DNA of 64,000 bases from Quillaja saponaria. Taxonomy: Eukaryota > Streptophyta > Magnoliopsida > Fabales > Quillajaceae. The notes below the pieces were generated by a model that was not told the origin of the DNA, searched no databases, and worked only from the letters and a program-made list of their open reading frames with translations. The position numbers and the translations under genes are program-made. Of the stretch, positions 23,265 to 33,097 are shown piece after piece. How positions within the stretch are numbered: position 1 is the stretch's first letter; each line of letters starts with the position of its first letter. The DNA lies in the NCBI GenBank assembly GCA_029379385.1, contig CM055609.1, forward strand, positions 868,001 through 932,000. The letters run 5' to 3'.

Positions 23265-23619
23265 GTTAGCTCTCCTCTACTATTGTTTACCATGGAGTTT
23301 ATTGCTTCTTTTCTTTTTCACTTAATTTATGCAAAACCCTAATAGAAACCGACCACGCGCGCGCACACACATACACAAATACAAATTTAGGGATCTGATT
23401 ATCATGAACCATTTACGTTATTAAGTATTAGAATCTTGAAAGATCCAATTTTTACGTATTGGGTATTATCATGGAGAATTTCTGACTCAGAAGTAATAGG
23501 GTATTCTTTTCGATTAATTATTTGGATTGGTTGCACAGTTGCAGTATTTTTTTTTTGTTTTCCTTTATATAATCTGTTGGTTGAATAGGTTTTTGATTTC
23601 TGTGTTTTGGTGAATCTAG
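23265..23619 (+). promoter_or_regulatory. Probable 5' leader intron of the TOC gene
   Basis: A donor AAG/GTTAGC at 23265 and an acceptor TGAATCTAG ending at 23619 bracket a T-rich stretch immediately before the TOC start codon. Leader introns of this size are common in plant housekeeping genes. Predicted from consensus only. Confidence 0.5.
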
Positions 23620-23647
23620 GGTTTTTGACCAATATTAAGGACTTCTT

Positions 23648-26600
23648 ATGGAAAATGGGACTGAGATTATTGACGGGTCTAGGGAGGGGGAGAGGAAGAG
23701 AGTGGAAAATGGGGTTCCTGAGGAGACGGCTGTAGGGTCTGATGAAGTGAAGGATTTGGACGGAGAGGAAGTTTTTGAGGAAGCAATTGATGCGGAAGAG
23801 CATTTCCATGAGCAGGGAATAAAATATCATCTGAGTGATGCTGATGTTGGTAAGGGTAATAATTTTGAAACTGTTGGTACATCGGATTCTGGGTTTGTTG
23901 ATGAAAATCCTGATGCTGGACTAGAGATTGAGGATTTTGAGGAGGCAATTAGCACTCCAGTTGCTGCTGGGAATCACTGGGAGGGGGAGGCAGCAGTAAT
24001 TGCCGATAACAAGGTGGATGTGGATGGGGGGAGCATCAATATTGTTCAAGTGAATGGTATTGATTCTGGAGGGACTAAACATGGAGTAGTGACAAATGAA
24101 TTTAATGGTTTCAGTGATGATCAATTGGTGGATGGTGAAAATAGTGGTGGAAAGGATGTGCCCGGGTTTAATGCTGGTGCAGAAATAGGAGTTTGGCAGG
24201 ACCAAAGTGAGGTGGATGTAACCTCTGATTTAGTGGGTGACAAGTCTGAAAATGAGATCTCTGAGAATCTAATTTCAGAGCATACAACTAGTGAAGAATT
24301 TGAAAAAAGTGCCACAGGAAACGTGGAAACAGGTTTTATTGATTCTCATCTAGAATCTCAATCTAACAGAGAGATTTTGAATGAGGATTCTGTTGCTGAG
24401 GAATCAAAGGGGAATGTCTTGAGTACTGAATATAATGACGATGAAAAGACTGAGAACTCACTGAATGCTGAAGAATTTGAAAAAAGTGCCAATGAAAATG
24501 GGGAAAAAGGTGTTATTGAATCTCAATCTAACAGAGAGATTTTGAATGAGGATTCTGTTGCTGAGGACTCAAAGGAGAATGTCTTGAGTACTGAATTTAA
24601 TGATGACGAAAAGACCGAGAACTTGCTGAATGGTGATACTCATCCTGAATTTCAAGAGGATGAGGGTGCTGAGCTAAATGGCAGCTCAGTTAATACTAAT
24701 ACAGAACATCAGAGTGGCAAAATTAGGGATTTCAAGGATGAAACAAATGGCATTGATATAACTAGTGGGGATGGTAGCAGCGAAGAAATAGGGAATGTCA
24801 GTGGTTATGTGAGTACCAAATGGCAAGACTATACAGAGGATGATGAGCCAAATGGTGTTAAAGCTGGTCATGAAAAAACATTTGAAGAGGAAAATACTTC
24901 ATCTGGCCTATGTGTATCAGTGGAGGAAAGGGAGACAACTCCTTCTGTTGAAAGCTCACTCCTATCTGAGAATTCTCCTATTAATGAGACACATAATATT
25001 CAGGCTGCTGCAACTAATTCAAAAGAAGAGAATGATAAAGGCTTTCAACTTAAGACTGCTGATGAAGAGATTCATGGAGATAATGATAAATTTCCTCAAG
25101 CTGCTGCAACTAATTCAAAAGAGAATGATAAAGGCTCTCAACTTAAGACTGCTGATGAAGAGATTCCTGGAGATAATAATAAATTTCCTGGTGTTGTGGA
25201 GCCTCTGAAGATAGAAGAAAAGAATTTGAAAGAGAATCAAAGCTCTCGAGTTGGACATCAGGATATTCAGCCTGAACCAGAGCTTGCTTCTTCATCTGCA
25301 AAATCTGCTAGTTCTGCTCCTCCTCCTGCACGTCCAGCTGGCCTTGGGCGTGCTGCCCCACTATTAGAACCTGTGCCTCGGGTGGTGCAGCAGCCTCGTG
25401 TTAATGGCGCTGTATCTCATACTCAAAATCAACAAGTTGAGGATGCCACGAATGGGGAAGCGGAGGAGTTTGATGAGACTCGCGAACATCTTCAGATGAT
25501 CCGGGTGAAGTTTTTAAGGCTGGCTCATAGGCTTGGGCAGACTCCCCATAATGTTGTTGTGGCGCAAGTTCTGTACAGGCTGGGATTGGCAGAGCAGCTC
25601 CGAGGGAGAAATGGGGGTCGTGTTGGTGCCTTCAGCTTTGACCGTGCAAGTGCTATGGCAGAGCAGCTTGAAGCAGCAGGTCAGGATCCCCTGGATTTCT
25701 CTTGTACGATAATGGTTCTTGGAAAATCAGGAGTTGGTAAAAGTGCAACCATCAATTCAATTTTCGATGAAGTTAAGTTCAGTACTGATGCTTTTCAGAT
25801 GGGAACCAAAAAGGTTCAGGATGTTGAAGGAAGTGTACAGGGGATTAAGGTCCGAGTCATTGACACACCAGGACTTCTACCTTCCTGGTCAGACCAGCGC
25901 CAGAATGAGAAAATCCTGCTCTCTGTAAGGCGTTTTATTAAGAAAACACCACCAGATATTGTGCTGTATCTCGATAGGTTGGACATGCAGAGCAGGGACT
26001 TTGGTGATATGCCACTTTTGCGCACCATCACTGAGATATTTGGACCTTCTATATGGTTCAATGCAATTGTGGTTCTGACTCATGCAGCCTCTGCTCCACC
26101 TGATGGACCAAATGGTACTGCTTCTAGTTATGACATGTTTGTCACTCAACGTTCTCATGTTGTCCAGCAAGCCATCCGTCAAGCAGCTGGTGATATGCGG
26201 CTCATGAATCCTGTGTCATTGGTGGAGAATCACTCTGCATGCAGAACTAATAGGGCTGGGCAGAGAGTGTTGCCAAATGGCCAGGTTTGGAAACCTCATT
26301 TGTTACTGCTTTCTTTTGCATCAAAAATTCTGGCTGAAGCAAACACTCTTCTTAAGTTACATGATAGTCCAACCGGGAAGCCTTTTGCAGCTCGAGCTAG
26401 AGCACCTCCTCTACCTTTTCTTCTCTCATCCCTTCTCCAATCAAGACCTCAATTGAAGCTTCCTGAGGAGCAGTATGGTGATGAGGACAGCCTAGATGAT
26501 GATCTTGATGAATCATCTGATTCTGATGATGAATCAGAACTTGATGAATTGCCACCATTCAGACGTTTGACAAAGGCCCAGTTGGAAAAGCTGTCCAAGG

Positions 26601-27601
26601 CTCAGAAGAAGGCGTATTTTGACGAGTTAGAATACAGGGAAAAGCTATTTATGAAGAAACAGTTGAAAGAAGAAAGAAAGCGACGGAAGATAATGAAGAA
26701 AATGGCAGCTTCAGCAAAAGAACTCCAAAGTGACTATAGTGAGAATGTGGAAGAAGACAGTGGTGGTGCTGCGTCTGTTCCTGTTCCAATGCCAGATCTG
26801 GCTTTACCTGCTTCTTTTGATTCTGATAATCCCACTCACCGATACCGTTGTCTTGATTCCTCCAACCAGTGGCTTGTAAGGCCTGTTCTAGAAACTCATG
26901 GATGGGATCACGATGTTGGTTATGAAGGCATAAATGCTGAAAGATTGTTCGTGGTTAAAGACAAGATACCCTTTTCTTTCAGTGGCCAGGTTACTAAGGA
27001 TAAAAAGGATGCCAATGTCCAAATGGAACTAGCCAGTTCAATAAAGCATGGGGAAGGGAAAGCAACTTCATTAGGTTTTGATTTACAGACAGTTGGTAAG
27101 GACTTGGCTTATACTTTACGCAGTGAGACAAGATTTAGTAATTATAGGAGGAATGAGGCAACTGCTGGTCTGTCATTTACTCTCTTGGGTGATGCCCTAT
27201 CAGCTGGAGTGAAAGTTGAAGACAAATTAATTGCCAATAAACGGTTCAAGTTGGTTTTAGCTGGTGGTGCAATGACAGGTCGTGGGGATGTTGCATATGG
27301 TGGCAGTTTAGAGGCTCAGTTAAGAGATAAAGATTACCCTTTGGGTCGTTCATTATCAACTCTTGGAATTTCTGTCATGGATTGGCATGGAGATCTTGCC
27401 ATCGGATGCAATGTGCAATCTCAGATTCCCCTTGGACGTTCTACAAACCTTATTGCCCGTGCCAATGTGAATAACCGAGGGGCAGGACAAGTCAGTATTC
27501 GGTTAAATAGCTCTGAACAGCTTCAGTTAGCTTTGGTTGGTCTTATTCCACTGCTCAGAAAGCTAGTTGGTTATTCTCCACAATTACAGTTTGGACAGTG
27601 A
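23648..27601 (+). CDS. TOC159-family chloroplast import receptor GTPase (TOC132/TOC120 type)
   Basis: A 1317-residue intronless gene for a preprotein receptor of the outer chloroplast envelope. The acidic A-domain covers about residues 1-600, the GTPase domain about 630-950, and the membrane-anchoring M-domain the rest. The P-loop GKSGVGKS is at 692-699 and the G3 motif DTPGLL begins at 739. A charged, Asp/Glu-rich linker (DEDSLDDDLDESSDSDDESE) joins the G and M domains, and a Lys/Arg-rich helix (KKQLKEERKRRK) follows. TOC159-class receptors bind transit peptides and pair with TOC34 at the TOC75 channel; the TOC132/120 subtype favours non-photosynthetic preproteins. The length, the RVGAFSFDRASAMAEQLEAA segment and the A-domain favour TOC132/120, but the subtype needs a tree. 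The A-domain contains two independent internal duplications. Confidence 0.92.
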   Translation: MENGTEIIDGSREGERKRVENGVPEETAVGSDEVKDLDGEEVFEEAIDAEEHFHEQGIKYHLSDADVGKGNNFETVGTSDSGFVDENPDAGLEIEDFEEAISTPVAAGNHWEGEAAVIADNKVDVDGGSINIVQVNGIDSGGTKHGVVTNEFNGFSDDQLVDGENSGGKDVPGFNAGAEIGVWQDQSEVDVTSDLVGDKSENEISENLISEHTTSEEFEKSATGNVETGFIDSHLESQSNREILNEDSVAEESKGNVLSTEYNDDEKTENSLNAEEFEKSANENGEKGVIESQSNREILNEDSVAEDSKENVLSTEFNDDEKTENLLNGDTHPEFQEDEGAELNGSSVNTNTEHQSGKIRDFKDETNGIDITSGDGSSEEIGNVSGYVSTKWQDYTEDDEPNGVKAGHEKTFEEENTSSGLCVSVEERETTPSVESSLLSENSPINETHNIQAAATNSKEENDKGFQLKTADEEIHGDNDKFPQAAATNSKENDKGSQLKTADEEIPGDNNKFPGVVEPLKIEEKNLKENQSSRVGHQDIQPEPELASSSAKSASSAPPPARPAGLGRAAPLLEPVPRVVQQPRVNGAVSHTQNQQVEDATNGEAEEFDETREHLQMIRVKFLRLAHRLGQTPHNVVVAQVLYRLGLAEQLRGRNGGRVGAFSFDRASAMAEQLEAAGQDPLDFSCTIMVLGKSGVGKSATINSIFDEVKFSTDAFQMGTKKVQDVEGSVQGIKVRVIDTPGLLPSWSDQRQNEKILLSVRRFIKKTPPDIVLYLDRLDMQSRDFGDMPLLRTITEIFGPSIWFNAIVVLTHAASAPPDGPNGTASSYDMFVTQRSHVVQQAIRQAAGDMRLMNPVSLVENHSACRTNRAGQRVLPNGQVWKPHLLLLSFASKILAEANTLLKLHDSPTGKPFAARARAPPLPFLLSSLLQSRPQLKLPEEQYGDEDSLDDDLDESSDSDDESELDELPPFRRLTKAQLEKLSKAQKKAYFDELEYREKLFMKKQLKEERKRRKIMKKMAASAKELQSDYSENVEEDSGGAASVPVPMPDLALPASFDSDNPTHRYRCLDSSNQWLVRPVLETHGWDHDVGYEGINAERLFVVKDKIPFSFSGQVTKDKKDANVQMELASSIKHGEGKATSLGFDLQTVGKDLAYTLRSETRFSNYRRNEATAGLSFTLLGDALSAGVKVEDKLIANKRFKLVLAGGAMTGRGDVAYGGSLEAQLRDKDYPLGRSLSTLGISVMDWHGDLAIGCNVQSQIPLGRSTNLIARANVNNRGAGQVSIRLNSSEQLQLALVGLIPLLRKLVGYSPQLQFGQ
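24293..24633 (+). repeat. Internal tandem repeat in the TOC acidic domain (about 57 codons, two copies)
   Basis: Copy 1 starts at 24293 and copy 2 at 24470. Both read EEFEKSA..., then ESQSNREILNEDSVAE, then a VLSTE(Y/F)NDDEKTEN segment. Copy 2 is about five codons shorter. The frame is kept. Confidence 0.9.
25001..25189 (+). repeat. Second internal tandem repeat in the TOC acidic domain (32 and 31 codons)
   Basis: QAAATNSKE, NDKG.QLKTADEEI and GDN.KFP recur in 25001-25096 and 25097-25189. The copies differ by one codon and a few substitutions, so the duplication is fairly recent. Confidence 0.9.
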
Positions 27602-28887
27602 TGATGATGAAGATATTGAGGTTATATACACTTCTGCAGTTCCCTGAGTTGGTAGGAAATTATCTTGAGATACCATGTCTTGATGGTCATCTTGTAATGA
27701 GACTGATACTATATTGCGTTTTCTGTTTCCCAAACCCAGAAGTATCTTTTCCTTGATTAGTGACTGTAGCTTCCTTGATAGACATTTGCTTTTGGTAATT
27801 TTTGTTATGGTATGCTATTGAAGTAGGTTGTATCTTTTTCGTTCTTGCCTTTCTCTAAATTATTTCTCTTTGGGCGTGAATCCATTATTTCGCATAAAAT
27901 GGTACCACTTTCTCCTCGTCCGGTTTGGATGCCCTTTCAGCTTCTCATAACTGTTGTCTCTACTCACTAGGTTATGATCCATTTCAATTACATTTTCAGT
28001 TTGGTACCATGTAGAGAACTGTCAAAACGAGGGTGTCTCAAACTTCCACCGTTGAAAGCTTATTTATATTTGCTCTGATTTATTGAATGCGGTTTGTGTT
28101 TAGCATTTCATTTTTTAGTTATCTGCTTTGAAGCTGATGAGCTGCAATCTTTATTGAAATACCTTCAATTATCATGCTTGAAGGAGAATATATGAAATTT
28201 ATGCCCAGTAACTGCAGATAGCAGAAAAAGAACATAGTGAACTGTGCTTCCTGCTTCATATTTCATTGCCTCTGCGTAGAGCCAATGTATGTCCCATGTC
28301 TCTTGTAATGCTTCGTAGTGCATACTCATGTTTTCTGGTTCTTGTGGTGCATGTCTGAAGTGATAGATGGGCAAACAGTAAATTTAATGTAGTAGCCATT
28401 GTTTGCAAATTGGAGAAACTAATTGGATAGCTCTGCCTACTAAGTCCCAGTAGCTTACAATCTAAGGGATGATTCTGAATTCCATGTGCCCGAATTATTG
28501 CTTGTATTGTGGGGGTTTGAACCCCTTGGACTGAAGCAACCAAAGAGTTGGAATGACATGCTTCATCCACATGAATTTGGTAGACAGTCTCATACATACA
28601 TGAACTGGAAGACGGAGTTTGCCTCTAGAATATTAGAAATGGTGTCTGTATTTGTAAATGCATTTTCTGAATACGAAACATTGGTGCACATATTCCAAGC
28701 AAAAAATGACAGTTATTTCTCAACCTATTTGTCAGTATTCTTTTGGCATATATTAGATGATGATATAGATAAAAATAACTTTCACATACTATACCTCTTC
28801 TTTAAGTCTTCATGATGTGCTGTGTCAAAACCATTTGTACTATATTAATAACGTATAATCTATACAGAACTAGTAATCGCATTATAA
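27602..28887. other. 3' side of the TOC gene, no other gene recognised
   Basis: The first few hundred bases are probably the TOC 3' untranslated region. Two overlapping frames of about 110 codons on opposite strands (28256-28815) have no recognisable domain and are not called. Confidence 0.55.
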
Positions 28888-29085
28888 AGTAGTATGGCTT
28901 TACATTTGCAACCCCATGCGCCAATCTTAAAATTCCAGTCCCACCAACAATTGGCATCTCACTTGTTAACATTATGGCCAGATTGAAACCCAGAAGGCGG
29001 AGACTGCTACTCTCATGTTTACTTGTGGTCATGAATAGAGAGAACCCATGGCCATATGGATCCTGGGCAGCAAAGCACCGTCTAC
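28888..29085 (-). pseudogene. Dirigent gene relic
   Basis: The segment MPIVGGTGILRLAHGVANVK (about 28910-28965) closely resembles the C-terminal dirigent motif of the intact gene downstream on the minus strand (LPIVGGTGVFRLARGYAIAK). An upstream piece reads GRRCFAAQD, resembling GRAQGLYGSASQ of that gene, but the sequence between is shortened and diverged. No start and no N-terminal half are seen. It is read as a decayed third member of the dirigent cluster. Confidence 0.6.
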
Positions 29086-29089
29086 CATC

Positions 29090-30269
29090 CTAACAAGCCC
29101 AATAGGTTGGGTTGGGCTATGTTTCCTGAATTTGGGTTTTGGCCCATTATTTACTTTTATGCACTTAGTTAACAACACAATGCATTGGAAATTTATAATA
29201 TTTATGTAAGGTAACACAAACAAAAAGCAAAATTAAAGAGCTTTTAGTATTCTTTCTGATGAAATGCAAAAGCTGCTGAATTAGTAGTTCTACATATCCA
29301 AAGAATATGAGCTACTGAGCTATCATGGTTTGAAATTCAACTAGTGCTGTGGAATTAAAATCCATGGAGGAGGTGATCATTGTTTTTCACCTTTAATTTC
29401 TCACTTTAATTCATGGATAGTTACATGAATCTTCTTAGTTACCCTTGTATGTTCATAAAGTAATTTTATAACTAAAACATACATATTACATAGTCTTGTA
29501 AATATGAATGATTCGGCATGAAAAATATTTGAGATTTAAAGTTTAACTTTTTACAAATAATTTACAATATAGTATTGTTTTTCTTTATTCTATTCATATT
29601 CTTTAATAATGTAGACCCATGGATGATTAAAGAGTATGAATTGGTTTTCCAATTTAATTAATGGTTAATTAATTACACGAATCTCAAGTTGTTAGTCACA
29701 TTGATCACAAGAGTGAATGGGATATCTTTTCATCATTAAAAAAGTCACAAAAAGAGAAAGTTGGTTTTCTTTCTTTCTTTTTGGTAAAAAAGTCAGTTTC
29801 TTTCTTCTTTTGTTTGTTTTTTATGGGTAAAAAAAGTTGGTTTCACTTTTGCATGCTGAATAGTGAATAGTAACCTCTCTCTTACCTTTTGTTTTGCCCA
29901 ACTTTGAGTCCATGTTTACCATAGAACTTAGGAGCATCCATGGATAATGATCGAGTCTTAGACATGGCACGATAATTAAATAGTTATTGTATAAATCCAT
30001 TCTTAACCATGAAAATAAGTAAATATTTAATTTGAAAAGTCCAAACCAAGAGAATTACACAATATAAAAAATAAAAATAAAAATAAAAATTAGCCAGAAT
30101 CATTCTAATAAATACACTCGATTTAACAAAAAAAAAAAAATCTATATAATTATATAAATTTCAAGACACTCACTCTTTCACTTGATTAAAATAAATATCA
30201 CACCACAAAACATTAATAATGTTACTTTCTCTTGAACATAATTAAGCATGATCACTGTAGAAGAATTTG
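29090..30269. other. Intergenic AT-rich DNA
   Basis: Contains pyrimidine-rich microsatellites (CTTT type near 29768-29785), an (AAAAT)n run near 30065-30090, and the probable 3' untranslated region of the next dirigent gene. No gene recognised. Confidence 0.6.
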
Positions 30270-30827
30270 TTAGTGAATCACCGTGACATTGTAGCCGACG
30301 ATGGCATCACCGGCGGTTGGATCAATCCAATGAGTCTTGGCAATAGCATACCCGCGTGCTAACCGGAAAACACCAGTTCCGCCCACAATCGGCAACTCAC
30401 GTAGCGGCTTCATTATCGAGTTCTTCCCAAAAATGCTTATGGAGCTGCCTTTATATATACCATCCACAAACTCAAAGTTCATGGCCATTATTAAGCCAAA
30501 CTCTTGCTGACTAGCAGATCCATATAGTCCCTGAGCTCGACCCACCAGCTTCGAATTCGGATCCGGTTTTTCAGTCAATGGATCATCTGCCATCATGAGC
30601 ATTCCAAAGAGGGTGGGGTATTTGTCAGTGTCAACTGCTTCAGCCACCCTAATAGCACTTGGGTTTTTGCCACTCAGTGTGTCATGGAAGTAGAATTGGA
30701 GCTTGGTGATGTTTTCCTTTTTAACTTCAAGTTTTGAAGCCCAATTCTCTATTTTGACACCTTCACCCCAAGGCATGGCTGCCACTAAGGATATGAGCAT
30801 CATAACCACACATGGGTTTACCTTCAT
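30270..30827 (-). CDS. Dirigent protein
   Basis: A 185-residue single-exon secreted protein. Residues 1 to about 23 form a hydrophobic signal peptide (VVMMLISLVAAMPWGEG). The dirigent barrel follows with the family motifs ITKLQFYFHDTLSGKNPSA, GRAQGLYGSASQ, LIMAMNFEFVDGIYKGSSISIFG, and ELPIVGGTGVFRLARGYAIAKTHW. N-glycosylation sequons occur at NIT and NVT. Dirigent proteins steer stereoselective coupling or cyclisation of phenolic or terpenoid intermediates in the apoplast (lignans, Casparian lignin, pterocarpans); the substrate cannot be read from the sequence. A second dirigent gene and a relic lie beside it, a tandem array. From memory, At4g38700 and At2g21100 occupy the related position in Arabidopsis. 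Confidence 0.93.
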   Translation of the reverse strand: MKVNPCVVMMLISLVAAMPWGEGVKIENWASKLEVKKENITKLQFYFHDTLSGKNPSAIRVAEAVDTDKYPTLFGMLMMADDPLTEKPDPNSKLVGRAQGLYGSASQQEFGLIMAMNFEFVDGIYKGSSISIFGKNSIMKPLRELPIVGGTGVFRLARGYAIAKTHWIDPTAGDAIVGYNVTVIH

Positions 30828-31599
30828 TTTCTCTGGAAATTAAAAGTTTGATGCAAATTCTCTCAGTCAATGACAACAAACAGAGAGACTTTTCTTTTGA
30901 GTATTAGAGGCCTCTCTCTTTGTAGTGAATCTTTCAGAAGGAAAAGGTGTTGTAGGCCAGGCTTGTAGCTAATTATTAGCATAATTAGTGTAATGGCATG
31001 TGACAAGGCAAAGTTTGTTTAACAAATAGAAAGGTAATTAGGTATAGTTGTCCTATGTTCAAAGGTGGACTCACTTCATTTCCTCTGCACCAATGACAAT
31101 GGTAGCGCCTGAACTGGTTTTGTCTTCCTCATAATGGTAGGGTGTGCACGGTTTGATTATAACTAAACAAATTGTCAACAACCGGCACAATATGGTCTAA
31201 TTTACTCAATAAAAAACCTTAAAACCCACCCATCTCATATATTAATACTCTATAAAACAAAATCCCTGCAATTCGTTATGTTAGTATTTGTATTTTTTTG
31301 TGCAGACTTGAATTGCTGACTTTATAAAACATGTCGAACTCGAAGCTCTTCAACTATTGAGTTTAAACATGACTTGAATAGTCTTGTAAATTACATCAAT
31401 AATTTAATCTAAAATTATCTTCTTTTTTTTTTGCCTAATTCCATATTTGAACTTGAAAATTTTCTTCAAAAAGAACAAAATAAGCAAGGACAACATTTAT
31501 ATTCCCATTACATGATTTACCCATAAACTGAAATGGCTGTTTTTATTAAATATGAAATTGTACATTTCCATGATTAATGTACCAATAAGCTAGAAGTAA
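30828..31599. other. Spacer between the two dirigent genes
   Basis: The promoter of the gene at 30270-30827 and the 3' side of the gene at 31600-32175. No other feature recognised. Confidence 0.6.
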
Positions 31600-32175
31600 T
31601 TAAACTTCTTCGTAATGAAAAACAGTGACCTTATAGTCAAGAATAGCATCGCCGTTAGTAACATTCAAGTAATGGGTCTTAACCTCTGCAAACCCTCTGG
31701 CCATCTTAAACTTTCCTCTTCCTCCGACCACCGCCAACTCTCTCGGCGACTCCGTTACCGGATTCCTCGAAAATACAATGATAGAGCTACCATTAAATTT
31801 ACCAATGGTAAAACCAAAATCTACATACAACACTAAGGTCATTTTATTATCCATGCTAGATGATAAGTAAAGACCTCGTGCATTCCCTATAACCTTTGAA
31901 TCTGTCTCAGGCCCATCTTTCAGAATATCGTCAATCGCGTATAGGGAACCAAATGGTGTGGCTGATTTTGGGCCGACGGTGACATTAGCATGTGCCACCT
32001 CTACGGCGGTGGGTTTTTTGCCACTCAGAATGTCAAAGAGGTAGAAATGGAGATGGGTCACCTTCTCCTTCCTGTGAGAGCTAGGAACGCTCTTGGAGTA
32101 GTAATCACAATGCACTTGATTAATGGTGGCAGAGCAGAGAACCAAACCCAAAAATGGGGTCAATCTGCTCACCAT
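31600..32175 (-). CDS. Dirigent protein, divergent paralogue
   Basis: A 191-residue single-exon protein with a hydrophobic N-terminal signal (MVSRLTPFLGLVLCSATINQ). Dirigent motifs are VTHLHFYLFDILSGKKPTA, GNARGLYLSSSMD, GKFNGSSIIVFSRNP and ELAVVGGRGKFKMARGFAEVKTHY. Compared with the neighbour, the canonical GGTG is GGRG and GRAQG is GNARG, so the pocket chemistry may differ. The frame is open 18 codons upstream to an ATG-preceded basic stretch, but the internal methionine starts a clean signal peptide and is preferred. Sequons NVT and NGS are present. It is clearly an old rather than a recent duplicate of 30270-30827. Confidence 0.92.
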   Translation of the reverse strand: MVSRLTPFLGLVLCSATINQVHCDYYSKSVPSSHRKEKVTHLHFYLFDILSGKKPTAVEVAHANVTVGPKSATPFGSLYAIDDILKDGPETDSKVIGNARGLYLSSSMDNKMTLVLYVDFGFTIGKFNGSSIIVFSRNPVTESPRELAVVGGRGKFKMARGFAEVKTHYLNVTNGDAILDYKVTVFHYEEV

Positions 32176-33097
32176 CTTTCTTATTTTTCTTCTTAATCTG
32201 TTTTTCTCTATGAGCACAAAGAATGTCATGGTTTTAATACATAATTTCCTGGCTTTTTCTCAATCCCTAAAATTTTGTCTATAAGGTAATAATTGTTTCT
32301 ATTCACCCAATTATAATTGGTAAAAATTGAATCTTTTTCATTGGGTTTTGATTTTCCTTTCTGCAAAAATTAAGGGTTTGCTTCTATTTCTGCAAATACT
32401 GTCTAATCTATCGGGTATGATTCAGTGAATCTCGATAGGGAATTGGGCTTAATTACCAAGTTTGAGGGGGAAAAGTTTTAATTTGATTAGCATAAATGAA
32501 AATGGTAGAAAGGGAAGGAACAGGAGGGAAAATGAGTAAGTACCCTTGGGGATACAGTCAGTGTATGCCATTGATATATCACATGCTTCCCTTCTTTCCC
32601 CTCCCTTTCCTCCACATTCACTCTGTACCGTATGCCAAGCTTAAATGGTGGTATATTAATTTCTCAATTTATGATTCATTATTTTAGGGGTGACATAAAT
32701 AGATTTCTTTTTGAATTTTATTGTAGTAGTTGACAATGATTTTAATATTATAATTAATAAATTATTACATTTTGAATATTTTAAATTTTAAAATTTGTAT
32801 TTAATTATTTAATTTTAACAAGTGTTGTTAGAAAAACTACTTTATAATTTCAGTAGCAAGTATGACTATGAAATTTTTTAATTTCAATCAATTGAGAATA
32901 CTCTGTGAAATTCGCAATGCTTTAGCTTTTACCATTGTATTCTTTTGGTCAAACTCTTTGGGTTTGCAAATGTAACTAACTAGCATTTGACTTGATATGG
33001 GGTATACAACTAGTACAATGGATGTATAATCTTCAATCTTTTCCTTGACTTGAAGGCCCTAATTGAAGATAACATGACAAGAGGAAAGGAAAAGGCT
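32176..33097. other. Intergenic DNA, no gene recognised
   Basis: Upstream region of the second dirigent gene and 3' side of the first amidase gene. AT-rich, with no supported coding frame. Confidence 0.6.

Noticed and set aside
28256..28815. Two overlapping frames of about 110 codons downstream of TOC
   Set aside because: No family motif, opposite strands overlapping, no splice or promoter support.
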